DNA of 64,000 bases from an uncultured Lachnospiraceae bacterium (GTDB lineage Bacteria; Bacillota; Clostridia; Lachnospirales; Lachnospiraceae): NCBI GenBank assembly GCA_958402795.1, contig CATXUX010000011.1, forward strand, positions 1 to 64,000. Direction: 5' to 3'. This document shows, piece after piece, positions 1 to 6,869 of this stretch. The number at the start of each line of letters is the position of its first letter. Position 1 is the first letter of the stretch. The notes beneath the pieces were generated by a model that did not search any database, had not been told where the DNA came from, and worked only from the letters and a program-made list of their open reading frames with translations. The position numbers and the translations under genes are program-made.

Positions 1-122
1 AATCTGCAACATTCCTAACACCTCAAATATCAATTTCTATGCCATTATACTATAATTCTAATGTCTTTTCCAACAAAAGAGAGCAACATTCCACATTCTC
101 AAAGAAAAAAGGAGATCCGAAC

Positions 123-317
123 ATGGATAATGAACTTAGAAAAACTTTGGATGTGAAACTGAATATTAACATTGATGGAACCGCTGCATTTGGTATTGTT
201 TTAGCCAGCATTACAGGATTATGTTTCTGTTTTTATACAGGTACGAAAAGCAGATACTCTGCGCAGATTGGAACTTTGAATTTATCGCCAGTTCAGTCTG
301 CCGCTGTATCTGTCTGA
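123..317 (+). CDS. Small single-pass membrane protein, unknown
   Basis: Encodes 64 residues. The ATG at 123 is chosen because a GGAG site lies just upstream (111-114); the reading frame extends further 5' but has no ribosome-binding site there. A hydrophobic stretch (about residues 21-39, FGIVLASITGLCFCFYTG) predicts one membrane segment, with a polar N-terminus. It reads toward the minus-strand operon of the mobile element and ends at a shared terminator hairpin. I recognise no family. Position inside the element suggests an accessory role, but this is not shown. Confidence 0.45.
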   Translation: MDNELRKTLDVKLNINIDGTAAFGIVLASITGLCFCFYTGTKSRYSAQIGTLNLSPVQSAAVSV

Positions 318-336
318 CATTCCGTTTCACCCTTTT

Positions 337-377
337 AGGATAAAGGGCGTGGTCACAATACTGCCACGCCCCATCCT
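337..377. terminator. Bidirectional terminator-like hairpin
   Basis: GGGCGTGG (345-352) pairs with CCACGCCC (364-371), and AGGAT (337-341) pairs with ATCCT (373-377). It lies between two convergent genes (stops at 317 and 390). The stem is strong but there is no long T-run on either side. Confidence 0.6.
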
Positions 378-389
378 TCAGTTATTCAC

Positions 390-578
390 TTACTCAACAT
401 CCCGGAAAAACCGGATACATCTTAAAAATTCCACAATCAATTCCTGGTACAGATCTTCATCAAAGAAACCGTCTACCAATGCATTTCTGACAAGAAGTGG
501 GCGGTACATTTCAAAGATTTCCATAATAGATTCTTGATCTCCCAGTCTCGCCCGGTATAAAAGCTCCCTAAATTCCAT
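390..578 (-). CDS. Small helix-turn-helix-like protein of conjugative elements
   Basis: A 62-residue acidic helical protein starting MEFRELLYRARLGDQ. The family is typical of Tn916-like and other Firmicutes conjugative elements, where it is annotated as a helix-turn-helix domain protein and follows a sigma-like gene. The ATG at 578 overlaps the stop of that upstream gene by one base (TAATG), which implies translational coupling. The frame extends further upstream but would overlap the sigma gene heavily, so I reject that start. Likely a regulator or sigma partner; the function is inferred from family and position. Confidence 0.6.
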   Translation of the reverse strand: MEFRELLYRARLGDQESIMEIFEMYRPLLVRNALVDGFFDEDLYQELIVEFLRCIRFFRDVE

Positions 579-1021
579 TACTTTTCTCCTCCCATCTTTC
601 TTCTGATTTTTCGGATTGCACCATAATACATCCATTTGCATTGATCTTCTGTCATCTGGTTCAGCTCGCCTATTTCCTTGAAGTCTCGTTCCTCAAATAC
701 ACGCTGATACATCACTTCCCGTTCTTTCTCATTCAAAAGGTGCATTGCCTGTATCAACCGCTTGTCTTCCATTTCATTCCACTCTGGATAAATTCCTTGT
801 GTTTCGTTTAACAACAACTCTTCCCGTTTCTTTCGTTCCAGGTGTTCCTCCATGGAAAGATCTGCCTCCGTATATTCCTGTTCGTCCGAATTATTTTCTG
901 CAAGCTGAATCTTCTTCTGTATTTCCAAATACCGTTTTCTCCGTCCCTGTACAGATGCCAACAGATATGCAGAAAAGTAGTTTTTTGTTTTTGAACCTTT
1001 ATAGGTATGTTCTTCGTTCAT
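578..1021 (-). CDS. Sigma-70-family-like regulator of the mobile element
   Basis: 147 residues. The C-terminal half (LNEKEREVMYQRVFEE, then MTEDQCKWMYYGAIRKIRRK) looks like sigma region 4: a conserved LxxxEREV helix followed by a DNA-recognition helix. The N-terminus (NYFSAYLLASVQGRRKRYLEIQ) resembles region-4-only sigma-like proteins of Clostridia conjugative elements. It probably directs or modulates transcription of element genes. The start has a GGAGG site (1029-1033) that is buried in an inverted repeat, so translation may be controlled by RNA folding. It is coupled to the next small gene by a one-base overlap. Confidence 0.65.
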   Translation of the reverse strand: MNEEHTYKGSKTKNYFSAYLLASVQGRRKRYLEIQKKIQLAENNSDEQEYTEADLSMEEHLERKKREELLLNETQGIYPEWNEMEDKRLIQAMHLLNEKEREVMYQRVFEERDFKEIGELNQMTEDQCKWMYYGAIRKIRRKMGGEK

Positions 1022-1028
1022 CTTCTTA

Positions 1029-1071
1029 CCTCCGAAATTTGAAAATTTTCATAGTTTCCAAATTTCAGAGG
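1029..1071 (-). promoter_or_regulatory. Hairpin sequestering the sigma-like gene's RBS
   Basis: CCTCCGAAATTTG (1029-1041) and CAAATTTCAGAGG (1059-1071) form a 12-of-13 inverted repeat with a 17-base loop. On the minus strand the 3' arm contains the GGAGG ribosome-binding site, eight bases before the ATG at 1021. If the hairpin forms, it would hide the site. The pairing is seen in sequence; regulation is inferred. Confidence 0.55.
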
Positions 1072-1430
1072 CGGGGATCTGCAGCCTGCAATGACACAAT
1101 TCAACAATTTTCGACAAAACAAAAGGTCGAGCCAGCGAATTGCCGGTCCGACCAAATGTATCGTCCATGTAGGATAATGCAGATAATTCTTTTTCTTTAA
1201 CGCATATTCTGCGTATAGAACATCCTGATATTCTTCTTTCTGACAAGAACTTTTTTTAATGAACTACCTGTATTTCCATATCTTTTCTTTTGTTTCACAC
1301 GACTTATTTCTCCGAAGTTTCTTCCTCATCACCTCTGTTGTATGCGTTATATTGCGTGATACTATGTGTCTTAACACATTTTCCTTGTGGGAAAACTACG
1401 TTAAAATATGCTTTAAGTGAGGTGATACGG
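1072..1430. other. Divergent intergenic region between sigma-like gene and HTH gene
   Basis: About 360 bases with no convincing gene. A perfect Spo0A-box-like heptamer TGTCGAA lies on the minus strand at 1110-1116, within the likely promoter area of the sigma-like gene. A small hairpin (TTTTCC-TTGT-GGGAAAA, around 1379-1395) precedes the HTH gene start. A 65-codon minus-strand frame here has no ribosome-binding site and no recognisable domain. Confidence 0.4.
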
Positions 1431-1793
1431 ATGCTAAAGGATACCGTCAAGAAAAGACTCGGTTACATGGTAAAGAACGAACGTGAACACCTTAGATTAT
1501 CCCAGTCAGCCCTGGCTGAACAGGCAGGTGTTTCCATCCGGACCATCTCAGATATTGAAACTTGTAACGGCAATCCGGAACTTGCAACGTTGATTCCTCT
1601 TGCCCAATATCTGAAGATTTCCCTGGATGCGATTATTCACGAAGCTCCACTAGAAACAGACCATACTACATATCAAATTCTGGAAGAACTGCAAAACTGC
1701 TCAGAAGAGGATCGTCTGATTGCTCTTCGTACTTTACGGGAATTACTTGCAGCACTTAAAGAAAAAGACCAAATCAATAAACCACATTTCTGA
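1431..1793 (+). CDS. XRE-family HTH transcriptional regulator
   Basis: 120 residues. A Cro/C1-type helix-turn-helix spans about residues 14-68 (LRLSQSALAEQAGVSIRTIS, followed by a typical DIETCNGNPELATLIPLAQYL segment). The C-terminal 50 residues are helical and acidic and may dimerise. The ATG at 1431 follows GAGGTGA; the frame extends upstream without an RBS. It is a lone plus-strand gene divergent from the sigma-like operon and convergent with parR, so it probably represses element genes. Such regulators commonly control excision or transfer in conjugative elements. Confidence 0.8.
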   Translation: MLKDTVKKRLGYMVKNEREHLRLSQSALAEQAGVSIRTISDIETCNGNPELATLIPLAQYLKISLDAIIHEAPLETDHTTYQILEELQNCSEEDRLIALRTLRELLAALKEKDQINKPHF

Positions 1794-1886
1794 CAATACC
1801 TCAGTTTTTAGTGTAGCAGTACAATCTGTGATAAAACTGTGCGGAACCTGTGCTAATCCTGTGGCTTATAATATTTTGTAAATTCA

Positions 1887-1920
1887 AAAAGAAGCAGTCG
1901 TGTGAGAAACTGCTTCTTTT
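1887..1920. terminator. Bidirectional rho-independent terminator
   Basis: AAAAGAAGCAGT (1887-1898) pairs perfectly with ACTGCTTCTTTT (1909-1920). T-runs flank both sides. It sits between the HTH gene (ends 1793) and the convergent parR-like gene (ends 1926). Confidence 0.85.
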
Positions 1921-1925
1921 CTATG

Positions 1926-2285
1926 CTATCTTCTGCGGAAAGCACTCATTGCGTTCCTTACATTTTCTACCACCCTTGGATCGATGGTGCCCTTAGTTTC
2001 TTCTGGAAAGGTCATTGTTATTTCCGGTTCTTTTTCGCTCTTTTCCATACTATTCAACTGCATTGCTTTATGCACTTCCTGTCTGACAGTTTCCTGAATG
2101 ATTGCCTGCAATATCTCATTACTGAAAGTGTTGCTTTCCTGTACACCATCCACATGTGCAACAATCGCTTCTGCAATCAGATCCGCTTTATCTTTTACCG
2201 AATTTAACAATTCTACGGCACGTATATGGGAAGCCTTCGTTTTATCAAACCCCAAAGTGAACTTAAATGGATTCTTCTTTTCCAC
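1926..2285 (-). CDS. ParR-like centromere-binding partner of ParM
   Basis: 119 residues beginning with a GTG codon at 2285, preceded by GAGGAG. The N-terminal part (FKFTLGFDKTKASHIRAVEL) resembles the ribbon-helix-helix region of ParR-type adaptors, with an RRR-ended helical tail. It lies immediately downstream of a parM-like gene, with four bases between the genes, the classic parMR arrangement. It would bind a centromere-like site and link DNA to ParM filaments. No iterated centromere is obvious nearby, so its binding site remains unknown. The call rests mainly on the partner. Confidence 0.6.
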   Translation of the reverse strand: MEKKNPFKFTLGFDKTKASHIRAVELLNSVKDKADLIAEAIVAHVDGVQESNTFSNEILQAIIQETVRQEVHKAMQLNSMEKSEKEPEITMTFPEETKGTIDPRVVENVRNAMSAFRRR

Positions 2286-2289
2286 ACAA

Positions 2290-3222
2290 TCACTCCTCTA
2301 CTGTCATCATCTGGTAAAGCTTGTCATACCCTTTCGCATTGGCACAAATATCTTCAATAAACATATACCTGCCTAACCGATCTGATTTCTCGATCAGTTT
2401 TTTCAATAACGCTGCTCCACCACCGATAAATACGGTATAGGTAGACCTTGTGTCAATACCGCGTTCCCGGATGCTGCTCAAAAGATCGGTTACAAAATCC
2501 TGAGCAATCCCCTCTGTCATGTTTACAACCACCGACTCATAAAACTCCGTATTTCCCTTCAGAATACTGTCAACATCACATTCCTCCAGTAGAATATCGT
2601 ACTCACTATTCACACCGGAAATCACCTGATTATACATGGTAATAACTCCACGCTCCAGAGAATCACAGGATTCCATATCCGGCATTCCTTTTCGCATCAG
2701 CAGATAATCCGTTGTGAATCCGCCTATATCAATACCAATGGACTTAGGAATATCCTGCAGCTTATCAATGACAGTCATCATTGCTGCATAATCTTGTGGA
2801 AAAGCCATCACATCATGGATTGCTACATGGTATGTACCGCCTTCCGTTATAATTTCGTGAACTTTATTTTCTCCTTTAAAGTAACACTCATACTTCTCAC
2901 ACAAATCCGCAAAATGTTTTGGCGGTAATCCGATTGGCAAATTGATCTGCAATACGTCTTCCGGAGCAATCTGCGGATATTTCTTCAGTTCTTTGACGAT
3001 AGCAAACAGGGTAAGAACAAAAAAGCGTTCATCCTCTGTCTTATCCCTCTGATAAGGAATCCGCCTGTTACTGAGCAGATAATATTTTCCTTCATAGAAA
3101 ATATATTCCTCTCCCCTGGCAGGTTTCTTATCCTGTGTAATCAGTGCGGTTGTAAAAACCTGGTTGCAGGTCTTCATATTCTTGTTTCCATGGTCAACTG
3201 CAATTCGTAACTTTCTTATCAT
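2290..3222 (-). CDS. ParM/StbA-like actin-family segregation ATPase
   Basis: 310 residues with actin-fold nucleotide motifs: phosphate-1 AVDHGNKNMK near the N-terminus, phosphate-2 IGIDIGGFTTDYLLM about residues 162-176, and the adenosine motif FIGGGAALL near residue 265. ParM-type filaments push DNA copies apart before cell division. Family length is about 320, so it is complete. The ATG follows AAGGAGAG. It is paired with parR. Its presence in an integrative element suggests that the excised circle replicates and is actively partitioned (inference). Confidence 0.85.
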   Translation of the reverse strand: MIRKLRIAVDHGNKNMKTCNQVFTTALITQDKKPARGEEYIFYEGKYYLLSNRRIPYQRDKTEDERFFVLTLFAIVKELKKYPQIAPEDVLQINLPIGLPPKHFADLCEKYECYFKGENKVHEIITEGGTYHVAIHDVMAFPQDYAAMMTVIDKLQDIPKSIGIDIGGFTTDYLLMRKGMPDMESCDSLERGVITMYNQVISGVNSEYDILLEECDVDSILKGNTEFYESVVVNMTEGIAQDFVTDLLSSIRERGIDTRSTYTVFIGGGAALLKKLIEKSDRLGRYMFIEDICANAKGYDKLYQMMTVEE

Positions 3223-3291
3223 AAAAGCATCTCTCCTTTATTCTTAATACTTATTCTGTACGTATAGATTCCGTATAACGCAACTTATTAC

Positions 3292-3332
3292 AAAAAAATA
3301 TCCCGCCTGCAGTTCATACCACAGACAGGATA
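3292..3332 (-). terminator. Rho-independent terminator, minus strand
   Basis: On the minus strand TATCCTGTCTG pairs with CAGGCGGGATA (with G-U pairs; forward arms 3322-3332 and 3299-3309), followed by seven T. It lies downstream of the gene at 3356-3766 and upstream of parM, so parMR probably has its own promoter. Confidence 0.75.
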
Positions 3333-3355
3333 CCCTTTTCTTTCTTACACAAACT

Positions 3356-3766
3356 TTATAAAAACGCTGCTTCTTTTGGCATTATCTTCTGAAACAATTC
3401 CTGATACCGCTTATTACCCGCAGGAACCAAAGGACCACGATAAGATGTTTCAGACCAAAGCATCAATTCTTCCGCTTCAGAATAAAATGGTCGGTTCGGT
3501 GTCGTAATATCGCCATACTGCACTTGCGGAATGCTTGGTTTCAGAAAAAGTTCCGCATCTTTTTGCGTAAACACTTTTGATATACCTTCCATTTTTTCCG
3601 CAAAAAAAGCCTCTACCACTTGTGGTAAGAAGCCCCTTTCTAAATAATATTGCGCTCTTCCTTGTATTTTTTTTACAAGTTCAAACCGAAGCTTTCGTTC
3701 TTTTTCGCTACACGTTTCATCCAAAAGAATATCTGCCAGCACATTTATGTATTCATAATCTAACAT
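3356..3766 (-). CDS. Hypothetical protein of the mobile element
   Basis: 136 residues, soluble and helical in its first half (ILLDETCSEKERKLRFELVK) with a proline-rich second half. No signal peptide or membrane segment and no motif that I recognise. The ATG has a GGAGGAATAATAAAG leader, so translation is well supported. It lies five bases after the sortase B stop and is followed by a terminator, making it the last gene of the long leftward operon. The second half (SETSYRGPLVPAGNKRYQEL) is distinctive enough for a database search. Confidence 0.55.
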   Translation of the reverse strand: MLDYEYINVLADILLDETCSEKERKLRFELVKKIQGRAQYYLERGFLPQVVEAFFAEKMEGISKVFTQKDAELFLKPSIPQVQYGDITTPNRPFYSEAEELMLWSETSYRGPLVPAGNKRYQELFQKIMPKEAAFL

Positions 3767-3771
3767 CTTTA

Positions 3772-4551
3772 TTATTCCTCCACACTAATTTTTTGATCCA
3801 GTCTTCCATGTACCAAATACCGATAGTCTTTCCGCGTATTTACACAGGTAGATAACGTAATTACCCTGTCCTTTTCTGATACCGATATTCCCGTATCATA
3901 TTCTGAACTTGCCTGTATCACTCCTAAAAAATCTTGATAGTCTTTCACATCCGGAAAAGAATATGTGTACGCTGCATTATTTACCGGAGCTGCGTAACAA
4001 GAAAAAATGTGATATTCATATACATAGCCCGGCACATAAACATAAAACTTCGGATACACATCATAAACTCCTGGATCCTGATATTTTTCCAAGGTTCCGA
4101 ACATGCTCCCATCCCGCATATTATGTCCATAGATGATGGTATTCCTATCCGTAAAATCCTCCTGGTTATGATAATCCATAAATATACTGCCGCTTTTATT
4201 CGTTTCTCCATTGATCATGTGATGAAGATAGTAGGCATTGTCCGTTCCTTTTGCCACAGGATAACTGATGTCAAGCGCCGGAATATGTATCCAGGCAATG
4301 ACTTCCGGGTTGATGCTTTGCAGACTCTCAAAGTCCACCTGAAGAAATGTAAACGCTGAATTTTCCTCAGAAGACTTCTCCACTTCCGGCTCTTTGGTGC
4401 TTTCAGGCTCCCGAATATATTCTTCAAGTTCTTCGTAGACCTGTTCTCCTTCTCGGTAACTCATGCAGATACGTACAATCGCACCTACGGAACCAAAGAA
4501 CAGGATTCCGGCTAATATCATGCACATCATATAGATTTTATTTCGTTTCAT
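3772..4551 (-). CDS. Class B sortase
   Basis: 259 residues. An N-terminal signal anchor (about residues 7-29) is followed by an acidic linker and a sortase domain. The catalytic His is in TIIYGHNM, the catalytic Cys in TLSTC near residue 232, and the Arg in RYLVHGR close to the C-terminus. The layout and length match sortase B, which cleaves NPxTN-like signals at the outer membrane face. The ATG follows AAAAGGAG. It lies between a primase gene and a hypothetical gene in the operon. No matching surface substrate is visible in this window; it may lie further left in the element. Confidence 0.9.
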   Translation of the reverse strand: MKRNKIYMMCMILAGILFFGSVGAIVRICMSYREGEQVYEELEEYIREPESTKEPEVEKSSEENSAFTFLQVDFESLQSINPEVIAWIHIPALDISYPVAKGTDNAYYLHHMINGETNKSGSIFMDYHNQEDFTDRNTIIYGHNMRDGSMFGTLEKYQDPGVYDVYPKFYVYVPGYVYEYHIFSCYAAPVNNAAYTYSFPDVKDYQDFLGVIQASSEYDTGISVSEKDRVITLSTCVNTRKDYRYLVHGRLDQKISVEE

Positions 4552-4596
4552 GTAAATTCTCCTTTTCCAGCCGGAGCAAAAGCCCCGACTGTCCTC

Positions 4597-5787
4597 TTAT
4601 AATTTCTTTTTTGAATAGTAATAATCATCAATTCCTTTAATCTGTCCATTCCATTCTCCGGAGTCGTCCATATCCCAGACCATACGGCTCATAGAAATGG
4701 ATAGTTCCTGACAAATCTCATACACCTTCTTACATCCATTTTGGATAATCTGTCGTTTCTGCAGTTTATGCTGACAGTAACCGTCTCTGCCCTTTTGCCT
4801 GCAACTTTCACACTTGCTGTAATTCCCATCACAAAGGACTTTCATTTTCTTATCCATATCGTAAGCTTCAAATAGATGCTGAAGATTTCGCTGTCTAAAT
4901 GCCTCCAGCACCGGTTTTGCATTACGATACTGGTTTACCCCTGCCACACAGACAAAGGTATCTCCGGACAGAAAATGTGCAATGGTTCCCTTTAATGCTC
5001 CCTCAGTCAGATAGACCTCAGAAGCATTCAAATCTCCAATCACATGTACCGGACTTCCGGAGGATACACCATTTTTGAATTTTACACTGGATAGCCAGAT
5101 ATATTTTCTACCCTCGACCACATGATCTAACCGAATTTGAAAGCCCTGGATTTTTCCCTGCATTGACAGAATTGGAATCAGGATACCGGAGTTCTTTGGA
5201 GAAAAATTGATGGTCCATTCTCCGTTTGCTCCTTCGTAAAATCCCGGGACACCCTTGACAACCAACCCTTCGTCCTGCAGTTTCCTTACCAGACTTCTAA
5301 TTCCAAACAATGGCACACTTCGGTATCTCTGTCCTTCGATCTGCTCTAAAGTAAGTCCTCGTTTTAACAAATCTTCCTTATGCTGTTCATTTAAAATCAT
5401 AAGCGAAAGCATCCGGGAATAAGTCCGGTCTATCGTTTCAGCATCCGCAAGTTCCGCAAGAATAATCTCTGGTTCTATTTCTTTTTGTTCTGCCACGATA
5501 TAATCCGTCCGATATTCTCCTTTTCCAAGCGCTTCACGTATTTGTCGGTTTGCCTCTGAAGTATTCACACCATAAAGCCTTCCGTACAGATCCAACATAC
5601 CGCCGGATACATCACATCGATTACACCGGAATACATTTTTTCGCAGGTTGACATTCATCTTTCCTTTTGTTTCCCCACAAAAAGGGCAGTTCACATCCAG
5701 AGAGACAGAATTCTTATGTCTTACCTGTAGTTTTAACAAGTTGACTACATCAGAAATATCGTAATCAAACCCTGTCATATCGTACAT
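4597..5787 (-). CDS. DnaG-type zinc-finger primase/toprim-like protein
   Basis: 396 residues. A CHC2-like zinc ribbon (C34-x2-C37 and C55-x2-C58; CPFCG, CNRC) begins the protein, as in DnaG and phage primases. The middle resembles a toprim-like region (VYLTEGALKGTIAHFL, FEAYDMDKK). A second cysteine cluster (CDGNYSKCESC, near residues 312-322) lies toward the C-terminus. I chose the ATG at 5787 because AGGAGG lies nine bases upstream; a GTG eight codons earlier overlaps that site. The likely role is priming DNA synthesis on transferred or excised element DNA. Confidence 0.75.
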   Translation of the reverse strand: MYDMTGFDYDISDVVNLLKLQVRHKNSVSLDVNCPFCGETKGKMNVNLRKNVFRCNRCDVSGGMLDLYGRLYGVNTSEANRQIREALGKGEYRTDYIVAEQKEIEPEIILAELADAETIDRTYSRMLSLMILNEQHKEDLLKRGLTLEQIEGQRYRSVPLFGIRSLVRKLQDEGLVVKGVPGFYEGANGEWTINFSPKNSGILIPILSMQGKIQGFQIRLDHVVEGRKYIWLSSVKFKNGVSSGSPVHVIGDLNASEVYLTEGALKGTIAHFLSGDTFVCVAGVNQYRNAKPVLEAFRQRNLQHLFEAYDMDKKMKVLCDGNYSKCESCRQKGRDGYCQHKLQKRQIIQNGCKKVYEICQELSISMSRMVWDMDDSGEWNGQIKGIDDYYYSKKKL

Positions 5788-5838
5788 TCTCTGTCTCCTC
5801 CTTTCTCCCACAGCCTGTTAAGACTGTGGGAAGCATAA

Positions 5839-6777
5839 TTAACCAGCCATCGGCAATGCTCGCTGAAGAATCACCCTTGCTGCAGCTATCATCAGATGGT
5901 CTTTTCCACTATACTCATTGGCATACCATCCTAAACTGGACGGACTCTCCATTGCAACTTGTCCCATAGTCTTATTCTTCAATCTCCCACAGGTAACCGT
6001 CACACTGAGTGCCTGTTCATAGGTCATACGGTTGACCAATTCTTCTGCCGGAAGATTAGGATCCAATGCCTGGTTTTGTAACGTTGGAATACCATTCATG
6101 CCACCGATAGTATTTCCATTCGCCTGAGCGTTCTGATAAAACTGTTCCATCATCGGTGTTGATCCTTGTATTGGCGGTGTTGCTGAAGGATCCGGAGCTG
6201 CCGTATAGGCACCTGCTTGTCCGGTTCCCATATTCTGTGCCACATTTGCTGCCATCCCATTGTTTGGTGTCTGTCCGGAATTTACCGGCATCTGCATGGT
6301 TCCATTTGGCTGCGGAGTTGTCAGATTCGGTGGCACTGGAATACCTGCATCCACTTGCAGGGGATCGTTTTCTTCCCCCACATCGGCAAACTGTACACCA
6401 TATCCGGCATCTGCTAATGCACGTCCGGTAGCTGCTGTCTCTGCAAGTTCCAGAAATTTATCACCAAACTTCGGATCTGCGGTGCGAAACCGCTGTGCGT
6501 AGGAATTTCCCACACAATCTTCCTTCTGGTCACATTTATCCAGATAGACTCTTGCCTCCACAACTGCCATATTCTCTGTCAGACTAATGATGTTACTGAT
6601 AATTTTCCCTGTCGGATTTAAAAGCCGGAACCAAAGTTTCCGGTATTTCACATCCAGATATAACTGTTCCGCCTCTCCCTCATTGGAAATTCTCCGGGCA
6701 AGTTCCAGCGGATTGAACCCTTCTACCTTGTTTAATGCTGCTACCGCCTTTGATTTGTTATATAATAATTCGGTCAT
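5839..6777 (-). CDS. Putative single-strand DNA annealing/binding protein
   Basis: 312 residues in three parts: a conserved N-terminal domain (about 1-140), a Pro/Gln/Asn/Gly-rich linker (about 145-245), and a short C-terminal domain (TYEQALSVTVTCGRLKNKTM onward). The first domain ends in AETAATGRALADAGYGVQFA, a motif like those of phage and element proteins next to exonucleases, in the Rad52/ERF-like style. The long disordered linker fits an SSB-like design. Neighbours are a primase and a RecD2-type helicase, with a YqaJ exonuclease nearby. The function is inferred from motif and context; I am not certain of the family. Confidence 0.5.
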   Translation of the reverse strand: MTELLYNKSKAVAALNKVEGFNPLELARRISNEGEAEQLYLDVKYRKLWFRLLNPTGKIISNIISLTENMAVVEARVYLDKCDQKEDCVGNSYAQRFRTADPKFGDKFLELAETAATGRALADAGYGVQFADVGEENDPLQVDAGIPVPPNLTTPQPNGTMQMPVNSGQTPNNGMAANVAQNMGTGQAGAYTAAPDPSATPPIQGSTPMMEQFYQNAQANGNTIGGMNGIPTLQNQALDPNLPAEELVNRMTYEQALSVTVTCGRLKNKTMGQVAMESPSSLGWYANEYSGKDHLMIAAARVILQRALPMAG

Positions 6778-6798
6778 TGCCTACTCCTTTCTTTTTAC

Positions 6799-6836
6799 CG
6801 GCAGAAATTATCTCTCTATATAATAATTATCTGCCG
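6799..6836. repeat. Inverted repeat in the helicase-annealase gap
   Basis: CGGCAGA (6799-6805) pairs with TCTGCCG (6830-6836), extended by AATTAT/ATAATT. There is no T-run after it on the minus strand, so it is more likely an mRNA-processing or stability element than a terminator. Confidence 0.4.
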
Positions 6837-6869
6837 ATTCTCAATCTTGGTCATTTTTAGAAAAATTTT

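Noticed and set aside
1049..1246. 65-codon minus-strand frame upstream of the sigma-like gene
   Set aside because: No ribosome-binding site and no domain; it overlaps the RBS hairpin and the Spo0A-box region.
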